Part shown: positions 56,896-64,000 of the stretch, piece after piece
How positions within the stretch are numbered: the first letter of the stretch is position 1
Layout of the letters: each line of letters begins with the position of its first letter
NCBI RefSeq assembly: GCF_029784155.1
Contig: NW_026598578.1
Location: 57,584 to 121,583, forward strand
Direction: 5' to 3'
Length of the DNA stretch: 64,000 nt
Source: Uranotaenia lowii
Taxonomy: Eukaryota; Arthropoda; Insecta; Diptera; Culicidae
Made by a program: the position numbers and the translations under genes
The notes under the pieces: model-generated
Seen by the model: the letters and a program-made list of their open reading frames with translations, nothing else
Told to the model about the DNA's origin: nothing
Databases searched by the model: none

Positions 56896-57334
56896 GGGTT
56901 GCCAGGTGCCCAGATTTGTCTGTAAAACCAAGACTTTTGACCCCTCGTCCAGATATTGGTCAGACACAGATTTTGCCCAGATTTTTGCTCAGAGTGCCCA
57001 GATTTCACAGACTTTTGAAATTGAGTGATGAAATCATCGGATTTGATCCGTAAGTGCCAGATTAGACTATGAATCTCGCTTGTATGCACGGGTATTTGAT
57101 CAATCATTCATTAAACTTATTTTTTGTACATAAGATCGGCATTGTACGTGGTAGAAAACCGTGTTAGTTATATAGTTCTCAACTCGACCTACACCCCCCC
57201 CCCCCCAAACCCCGCTCACACGCATCGTCAAAATTCTGGTTCAGTACCAAATTTGTGATCTTCCTTGTGCACAGACACACACAGACTTTTTTTCAAAATT
57301 GCCCAGATTTTTTATCCTCAACACCTGGCATCCC
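56896..57334. mobile_element. MITE upstream of SAP30BP, GGGTTGCCAGGTG termini
   Basis: Ends GGGTTGCCAGGTGCCC at 56896 and ACACCTGGCATCCCT near 57321-57335 are inverted. CCCAGATTT-type motifs recur inside, as does a run of 13 C at 57194-57206. It is related in its ends to the MITE at 39857-40314. It sits 140 bp upstream of the SAP30BP start codon, so it may overlap its promoter or 5' UTR. Confidence 0.5.
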
Positions 57335-58499
57335 TGATTCTGACAGATGACAAAACGAAAACAACAACAATATCTTCACGCTAAAAACTTTATTCTTAAA
57401 TACTGCTAATTTTAATCAATAAAAGTAAGTAGTCAAAAAGTGAATTTGTTTGTTCAAAAGAAACTGTGTAGAAGATTGTGAACTGCGACATTTAAAATCA
57501 ATTCAGTCAGTTTGCAGCACGCAATTTTGGATGAATTTTGAACAGACACTGTGATTGTAAAACTGTACATGGAATCCGGCCTTCTATGGAACCTACCAAT
57601 AATATAATGAAATCTTTCAATTTAACATTCTTTTTGCAAATAAAAGATGGAATCGAAAAGTTATTTTCCTCTCTCTCTTAAGTAATACCCGTAAGGTCTG
57701 TCAAAAGTTTGGTGAAATTTTGTACTAATGCAAAACCGTCACCCAAATTTGGCAGCGCTTACAACGCCTGTTTAATAATCTACTAGCATACTTGTGAAAG
57801 TGTTTGAATTATGATAAGTTCGAAATGAATGATTGAGTTAGTATTTATCCATAGATCATTAGCGTTTGAAGAAGGTTTTAAGCGTTCTGAGCCTGAGCAT
57901 TTTAAGAGTTCATTTTGAAAAGGTTCTATTAGGGCATCCGCAGCAATCGCGAGTATAGTGAAAATGCTCACGCGTTTGATCACTCTCATACCGCACCGGG
58001 GGTTAGTATGAGGGTGAGCAAAATAGGGCCGTTGCCGTCGGGACCGACAAAATCACCAAATTTGCTCACTAGAAAGGGGCGAGAGCAAACATGCACTGAA
58101 AAAAATCTACCAATTAAGGCAAGTTCAACAAACGATGTTTATTAAAATTTTGTAATTTTGGTAAACAATTTGTTAATTAATTAAGCAATTGTGGCTCTTA
58201 TTTTGATTCGGTCGAATGTGCGGACGGAATTTTGTTCGCGGGGGGATCGGAAATGTGTCAAAGATTATATAGAGCCATTTTGGAAGTATTCTGTGCTGGC
58301 TCGAAAGAGGTGAAAATTTAGGCCCTCGGAATCGGTGGCCCAGAGTTTGATCTTTGCAGCCGAGTGGTCGTCGGAATTAGCATATCTTTGAACAGTGCAG
58401 AACTTGCAATTGACCAGCATCGAGTAACATCAACGTAAGCGAAAGGTTAGTGAAAAAACTGTTTATTTAGCGATTTTTTTTTTGTTTTTAATTTTTTTT
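57335..58499. other. Intergenic region between SAP30BP and the next ORF
   Basis: AT-rich and without a coding signal that I can defend. A GC-richer patch at about 57930-58100 (GGGCATCCGCAGCAATCGCG; GAGCAAAATAGGGCCG) shares short motifs with 59100-59200 (GAGCAAAATCGGGCCG), suggesting a decayed repeat spanning the interval, but I found no clear terminal repeats. Confidence 0.4.
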
Positions 58500-58951
58500 C
58501 TACCCTCCGTACAGCTTGGGAAAGTACGCAGCAGATAGAAGAAAAAACTTCACCGTCTGACCGGGGCCATGAGCAGTATCTTTAGCAGATAGGTTTGAAC
58601 CGGGGCAATGACGCATACAATCCTCCTTCTCGCTGCGCTGCACCAGGGAAAATGGTTCCGACTCACTGAAGCCAAAGTCTTGGACCAGCGGCGAAAAACC
58701 TCCTGTTTGATAGTGGAACTCCACAGCAGCTGGCATATTTCGCACAAGTTCCGCTGAATTTCGGATGATTCCGGCTGCAACTGCACAAAAGTTCGTGCTG
58801 CATCCACAACCTGACCCGGTTGCTGGTCGCTCGAAACTGCGTGGCCCTGTTGCTGCTGTATGGTATCTTCAAACAGCATGTCGACTTTGGCGTCACATAA
58901 CGGATAGTTAACAGTTAACTCGTCGAATAACCTCCAACAATCGCTATGCAT
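58500..58951 (-). pseudogene. Unrecognised protein-like ORF with a probable frameshift
   Basis: A minus frame opens at 58951 (MHSDCWRLFDELTVNYPLCD) with protein-like composition to about 58750. From there a second frame (VEFHYQTGGFSPLVQDFGF to KFFLLSAAYFPKLYGG, stop at 58500) looks more natural than the continuation of the first. This suggests one frameshifted single-exon gene or two spliced parts. No domain is recognised. It could be host or transposon derived, given the shared motifs on both sides (57930-58100 and 59100-59200). Confidence 0.3.
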
Positions 58952-60262
58952 ACTAATAATTAATTATTAATAAAAATGATAATAACCGAAATTGAAGCGA
59001 AAAAACTATCGACTCCGAAAATTTATTCGATCAGTAAATTTAATTTAATATTTTCTGTTAAAGTTTTCTCAGTGCAATGCACAATTTAAAAATAATATGC
59101 TTCCACCCGGTGCGCGAAAGAGTGTGTATACCAAAATCGGTCCGCTGAAATGAGCAAAATCGGGCCGCGTATACTCCCGTATTGGTGCGTTTGCTCTTAG
59201 CGTTAGGTTTCTTTAGAGCTGCAATAGAGTACCTGTTGTAAGCGTGTTTTTGACAACAAGTGTCGATAAAACAGAACATTCAGCACTCGCGTAAACATGT
59301 AGTGGTGCGACACAAAAACAAAACCTTTATCTGTCAGTGTCACTGACACTGACTCGCAGTGATAGGATTTTCGAGCATTAATGGTGGTGGTAATCAGCGA
59401 TAATCGGTTTGAATTTATCAAATCAGCTTAATGGAGTTTTATTCATCATCATTGCCTCGATTCAATTCGTATTTTTCTTAGTTTGATAACATGCCTTAAA
59501 TCGAACTTAAGCAGTTCTTCAGCGAACATTCTTCATATTCATCATGGAAATTGTGCTTTCTGAAAAAGTTCACAATAAGTGAATTCGTCCATATGAAAAA
59601 TAAGAACGAATCAGCCATCCATCAACCTCCGAATGGCCAGCACTTGAAAAGTACCTTCAGTTCTTTTTCGACTGGCATAAAGAAAATATCATCAAACAGT
59701 GAAGTCAGTGGAGACTATCAAAAGAAGTTTGGTTAAGCAGAAGAAAAGTGAACAAAGTGGAAAATTATCGATATACTTTTATTTTAGTGGATTTAGAAAC
59801 CTTGGAATAAGGATCAATTTGATCGAATGAGATTGTTTGAATCCCCGTTAAATTCGGGTTGCTTTATCGTGGTCATTTTGTCGAATAAAATGAAAATTAG
59901 TCTGCTGGAAAAAATGAAACGGATCGAATGAAATTTGCAATCGAAGTGTGCCACCATCAAAGTCGTCATTTTTCGTCGTCATTTCATTTATTTTTCTTTG
60001 GTAGAGTGAGAACTTCGTTGTGTGCAGTGCACAAATAGTGTGGAAAGAAAAGGGAGGTTTCTGTGGGGAGTGAAAGAATCAGCTTGGCCAATTTCTGGGT
60101 GTTTCGAGCTAGTGAGAAAGAGAGGGTGTGGAAAAAGTATCAAACCAACAAAGGAAAGTGTTGAAGTGTGAGCTGTTCAGCAGGAGTTAGGAAAAGAGCT
60201 CGTTCAAAGAGGGTGGAAGCACAGGGAGACGAGTTCTCTTTTGCTTTTTTACTCAGCATCAA
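58952..60262. other. Upstream region and 5' UTR of RanBP9/10
   Basis: No gene is seen here. The stretch from about 59950 to 60262 is purine-rich and low in repeats, and is probably leader sequence of the RanBP9/10 transcript; the start site is not fixed. A 61-codon upstream ORF at 59551-59736 has no recognisable content. A short inverted motif, TGTCAGTGTCACTGACA, lies near 59332-59348. Confidence 0.35.
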
Positions 60263-60563
60263 ATGGCTGACAGCAGCAGCAGTGTTAATGCAAAGTGTAG
60301 TGATGGTGTTTCGTATTTTGATAGCTCAGTAAAGGGGAAAATGACTTCACATAACAACAATTCACCCAACAGTTCTTCATCCAGTGGCGGAAGTGCTGGT
60401 GGAGCTGGAACTTCCGGTACCCAGGCGACGGTAGTCGATCGTCTCAAGCTGCTTTATCCGAACGTAAACGAGTCTGTCGATCCACTGCCCCGTTCCTGGA
60501 GCTCCCAGGACAAATGCACCACAATCGGACTGACCCAAAATAATCTACGTGTTCATTACAAAG
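60263..60563 (+). CDS. RanBPM: Ran-binding protein 9/10 homologue (RanBPM), first coding exon
   Basis: The ATG at 60263 ([11 protein letters not shown]) begins a Ser/Gly/Asn-rich leader. From about residue 55 the conserved lead-in to the SPRY domain follows: [20 protein letters not shown], then [13 protein letters not shown]. In RanBP9/10 this is followed by Gly and the SPRY domain. Here the codon is split (AAAG|GTTTTT donor at 60563/60564), consistent with phase 1. The remaining exons (SPRY, LisH, CTLH, CRA) are outside the window. Family members are scaffold subunits of the CTLH/GID E3 ubiquitin ligase and, in Drosophila, act in the germline niche. The gene points away from SAP30BP and from the satellite. 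Confidence 0.85.
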
Positions 60564-62423
60564 GTTTTTATATTTTCTTTCTTATACCGTATTTGTTTAT
60601 GCCGAGTGTTGCACTAGTGTTGCACTGGTGCACCACTAGGTGCTGTCAAACTGTTTGTTTATTCGGACGGTGTTGCACTGGTTTTGACCTGTCGGAGTTC
60701 TGCTTACGGACGGTGGTCCACCGATAATTTTGCCAGTGTTGCGAGAGAGCGTGTGAGTGAGTGAGATAGCAATACACTGGCGACGATTTGTGTTTGTTTT
60801 TATCGGGTACGGTGGAACACTCCACGAGTGGAGAAAACAAATACAGTATTATTATCTTGACATAAGTTTTTCGAGAACATATTTGTCCCCAAATTAAAAA
60901 TAACTTCTATTTTTAGTCGAAACCATCAAACCATTAACAATTATTCTGTACTAAAGAATACACTCGATAAATTCAGTTTTTTTATACTAATTGGCGAAGG
61001 ATACAAAAATATCGTTCCATTTTCATTCCGAACAAAAACATTCAAGCACAAAAATGTACAAATCATTCGAAACCTCTAACAAAGGTATCACAATTCGCAG
61101 CAAATCAAATGCGTAGATTCATCGCGCAAATGGCCCCTTGTCGTAGTTAAGGAGCTATACTTTCAAGTATTTCGATTTTCTTGAAATAAGAAAATATTTC
61201 CAAGTTGTTTCATTCAGTATAATAGCTCAAAATGTTAATATGATTTTAAGAAAATTGTTTGCACTGCATAAGGAAAAGCAGATTCATGCGTTTCTGTGCG
61301 CAGCCATCATGTTATTTTTACCATATTCTGTCTCCCCTTGCTTGCTGATGGCTTATTGTCAATGTTGCCAGAAATATATAGGTACGGTTTATCGGTAACT
61401 TGTCTTGATCGTTTTTCATTTTCCACTTAAGTAAATTAACTGCAAAATTTTGCATTTTTAATACAATACAACAAATGTGAATTTAGAAATTTAGTAGGTA
61501 TGTATTTATTTCACCGATTTTTTTCATATTTTTAAAAATAAAGATTACCGGTTGTTAGGCAAAACTAAGCGAATATTCAAAAAATGTGTTAAATGTTTTT
61601 TGTTGGGAGTAACTACGTGAGCCTGTCAGTTATAAACTATATTTCAGGTTAAGCATACACAACTTCAAATAAGTCTGGAACAAATATATAATTCTAGCGT
61701 AACATTTAAAAAGGGCGAAACTAGCAGTTAGCTCGAAACGAGAAAAACGCGTTTGAAAATCCGGAACACCTATTCAAATCCTATTTATAAAATCGACCAC
61801 TTTTTGTTCAACAAAATCATAAAATGTGCATTATATTCACTTATTGTTCGATGGTTATCAAGAACTTTAACTTTTTTCGCGTAATTTCAGAGATTTTCGA
61901 GTTTCGCCCTATTATTGTTTTCGATTTCAGTTACGCCTGCAAGTTTCGCCCAATTGATCGGCCGTTTTTGTTTTGGTTTTAAAATTAAAAAAAAATCTGT
62001 TCAATGAAGTCTGGTCGAAACAAGTAGAAATGGATTGAAAGATAATCACTCTCTTTCCAATTGACTTCGACCGATTTCTACCAGGTCGAAACGAAACCTG
62101 CTCCCGAGCTGTATCGGTTTCGACCAGTATCGACTAGTTTCGACTTGCTCCATTAAACAACGACCTGACTAGTTTTGACCAAAACATTGGCTCGTTGAAC
62201 ATCTACCAATTGACAGAAACCAGTTGAAACCGATTTTTACCAAATATTGAACGAAGCTAATAATGCAAAAAAAAACAAATAAACTGGAATAAAATGCATG
62301 AAAGCTTGCATGCAACAAAATTGCATACTATATCATTGCACAAAACCTATAAATGAAGTAATTTTTTATCATTAAATTCAAATATCTCAAAGATTACAAG
62401 ACCAAAAAATAAATTATGGGAGA
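60564..62423 (+). other. Presumed RanBP9/10 intron 1, left part
   Basis: AT-rich sequence without a defensible exon. Near 60600-60660 there are direct repeats of GTGTTGCACT. At about 61995-62245 short motifs such as GGTCGAAAC and GTTTCGACC recur in both orientations, suggesting a small decayed inverted-repeat element. The intron assignment assumes the gene continues to the right. Confidence 0.4.
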
Positions 62424-62489
62424 TGGCTGTTATTTCACCTTTTGTTGATGATGATAATTTATCATCAACAAAAGGTTAAATAACAGCCA
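62424..62489. repeat. Near-perfect 66-bp hairpin at the mariner 3' end
   Basis: TGGCTGTTATTTCACCTTTT and its inverse AAAAGGTTAAATAACAGCCA surround a GATGATAATTTATCATC centre. The stop codon of the mariner transposase (62465-62467) lies in the right arm. It may include the terminal repeat of that element; the matching end beyond 63516 was not found. Confidence 0.6.
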
Positions 62490-63516
62490 AATACGAAATG
62501 CCGGGCCTTACGCTTAACCCCTGCCATCAGATTTTGTACAGCCACCTTGTCCACCTTCTTCGCCACAGAAAGCCAGTTTGCCTTGAACTGCTGCTCGTCC
62601 TTAGCAGTTTTTTTGGTCTTCTTTAGGTTCCGCTTGACAATAGCCCAGTATTTCTCAATTGATCGGAGCTCTGGCGTGTTTGGAGGGTTCTTGTCCTTGG
62701 GAACCACCTGCATGTTGTTGGCAGCGTACCACTCCATGGCCTTTTTACCATAATGGCAAGATGCCAAATCCGGCCAAAACAGTACGGAACAACCGTGTTT
62801 CTTCAGGAAAGGCAGCTGACGTTTATTCAAGCACTCTTTCACGTAAATTTCTTGGTTGACAGTCCCGGAAGCTATGAAAATGCTGCTTTTCAAGCTACAG
62901 GTACAGATGGCTTGCCAAACCAGATGTTTCTTCGCGAACTTTGACAGATTCATGTGCCTGAAAATATCTGCCTTTCCCCTTCCTTTTGCCGTATAAAACT
63001 CCTGTCCCGGAAGCTGCTTGTAGTTTGCTTTGACGTAGGTTTCGTCATCCATTACCACGCAGTCAAACTTCGTCAGCATCGTCGTGTACGGCCTCCGGGA
63101 TCGCGCTTTGGCCGTCGTATTTTGTTTATCATCGCGATTTGGAGTCACTACCTTCTTGTAAGTCGATAGTCCGGCTCGTTTTTTGCTCGATGCACGGTTG
63201 TAGACGATACACCCAGCTTATTTGCGGCATCTCGGAGAGAAAGGTTAGGGTTTCGCTTGAAACTACCGGCAACTCTCTTCATCGTCTCAGCGGCTTCCGG
63301 TTTTCGATTTCCCCCCGATCCAGACTTCCTGGCTGTCGACAAACGTTCCCCAAATACTTTAATTACATTTGTAACGGTTGATTTGGCAACTTTTAGCGAT
63401 TTTGCCAGCTTTGCGTGCGAGTAGCTCGGATTTTCGCGATGCGCGTGCAGAATTTTTAAATGCAAAATAGAAAGAACTACGTCAAGTTGATATTGACCAA
63501 ATTTTGACCGTATCAC
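62465..63516 (-). pseudogene. Tc1/mariner transposase, DD37E type, with one frameshift
   Basis: The N-terminal frame (63516 to about 63186) has two helix-turn-helix regions (HAKLAKSLKVAKSTVTNVIK; LSLRDAANKLGVSSTTVHRA). The frame shifts at a run of six A near 63186-63191 and continues in the frame that ends at 62465. That part carries the catalytic residues: Asp in VVMDDETYV, Asp in WPDLASCHY and Glu in RSIEKYW, with 37 residues between the second Asp and Glu. DD37E is the signature of the ITmD37E group described from mosquitoes. The total is about 350 codons, a normal length. One base in the A run accounts for the break, so it was inactivated recently or the base is a sequencing error. It lies antisense in the presumed RanBP9/10 intron. 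Confidence 0.9.
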
Positions 63517-63680
63517 CCTTTACAAGGTCTCATGCCAAATTTGGGCCAGATCGGATCACGGGAAGGGGTCGCTCAACGGGCCTAAAGTTTGTATGGAATT
63601 TTGGGACATTTTGTTCGGGGGGAACACAAAAATCCAGTTTTTTTTATGAATAACTTTGGTCCTCTTCGGCCGATTTCTAA
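63517..63680. other. Flank between mariner and fold-back element
   Basis: Contains the expected 5' end of the mariner element (GTATCACCCTTTACAAGGTC), but no terminal repeat could be fixed. Nothing coding is seen. Confidence 0.3.
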
Positions 63681-63996
63681 TGAAAACCGTTTTCTTAAAG
63701 CCTAAACTATGACAAATATTTTATCCCAAGACTGCATTTTGATTCAAGTTAAGACACAAAAGTTGTTAAGCTTAAAAAAATAGTTATCTTTTTTAATGGT
63801 GATATTCATCACTATTAATGAGAGACACTGCTTCGAACATTTTGACGCAACATTAACAGTGATGAATGTCACCCTGAAAAAAGTTAACCCATTTCTAAAG
63901 CTTAATAACTTTTTTATCACAAATCGAATCTGTGTACAATGTAGTCTTCGGATGAAATATTTGTCATAGTTTAGGCTTTAGGAAAAACCGTTTTCA
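63681..63996. mobile_element. Fold-back MITE at the right window edge
   Basis: Left arm 63681-63725 (TGAAAACCGTTTTCTTAAAG, then CCTAAACTATGACAAATAT) is the inverse of the right arm 63952-63996 (ATATTTGTCATAGTTTAGG, then a CCGTTTTCA end). Inner segments are also inverted (GGTGATATTCATCACTATTA against ACAGTGATGAATGTCACC), so nearly the whole 316 bp can fold. No coding capacity. A TSD cannot be checked because the window ends here. Confidence 0.65.
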
Positions 63997-64000
63997 AAAG

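Noticed and set aside
57930..59210. Complete Harbinger element starting GGGCATCCGCAGCAATCGCG
   Set aside because: I could not find the inverted end or a 3-bp duplication on the right, so only a possible decayed repeat is noted.
62547..63381. Plus-strand ORFs of 60-80 aa
   Set aside because: They are antisense shadows of the mariner transposase.

Overview
This is eukaryotic, AT-rich DNA from an insect, most likely a culicine mosquito. The reasons are BEL/Pao LTR retrotransposons, a Tc1/mariner element with DD37E catalytic spacing (a group well known from mosquitoes), short GT-AG introns, and two conserved animal genes (SAP30BP and RanBP9/10). The species assignment is inference. All calls come from reading the sequence without database searches.

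Layout. (1) 1-28713 is one uninterrupted tandem array of a 98-bp satellite, open at the left edge, about 290 monomers, with kilobase-scale internal duplications. (2) 28714-54630 is a single transposon entry into that array: a BEL retrotransposon (here BEL-A, minus strand) whose 5-bp target duplication ATCAT sits in satellite sequence on both sides. Most of its 26 kb is later insertions. (3) 54631-55426 is the rest of the array, about 8 increasingly divergent monomers, fading into degenerate satellite to about 55520. (4) 55540-64000 is gene-bearing DNA: SAP30BP on minus, then the first coding exon of RanBP9/10 on plus, with a mariner element and a fold-back element in its presumed first intron.

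The nest can be unpicked from target-site duplications and from intact sister copies that act as empty sites. BEL-A (about 5.06 kb without guests) received a Harbinger-like element (P1, TSD TAA) and a CCCGCATA-ended element (E1a, TSD AT) in its 5' leader. E1a received a reversed sister E1b (TSD CA). E1b received C1 (TSD CA) and, beside it, the fold-back element H1 (TSD TCA). C1 received E2a (TSD TT) and M1 (8-bp TSD), and M1 holds a small MITE. A second BEL element (BEL-B, TSD CACT) went into the right LTR of BEL-A and then received E2b, which appears identical to E2a over 2014 bp.

No element here looks able to move itself. BEL-A keeps gag and protease with a stop codon and no RT or integrase. 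BEL-B has a full gag-pol layout but is split by E2b and frameshifted in integrase. The mariner transposase has one frameshift. E1, E2 and C1 have no visible transposase; each instead carries exon-intron sequence that looks like captured gene material. The nest in both orientations inside a satellite, next to two ordinary genes, is the most unusual feature of the window.
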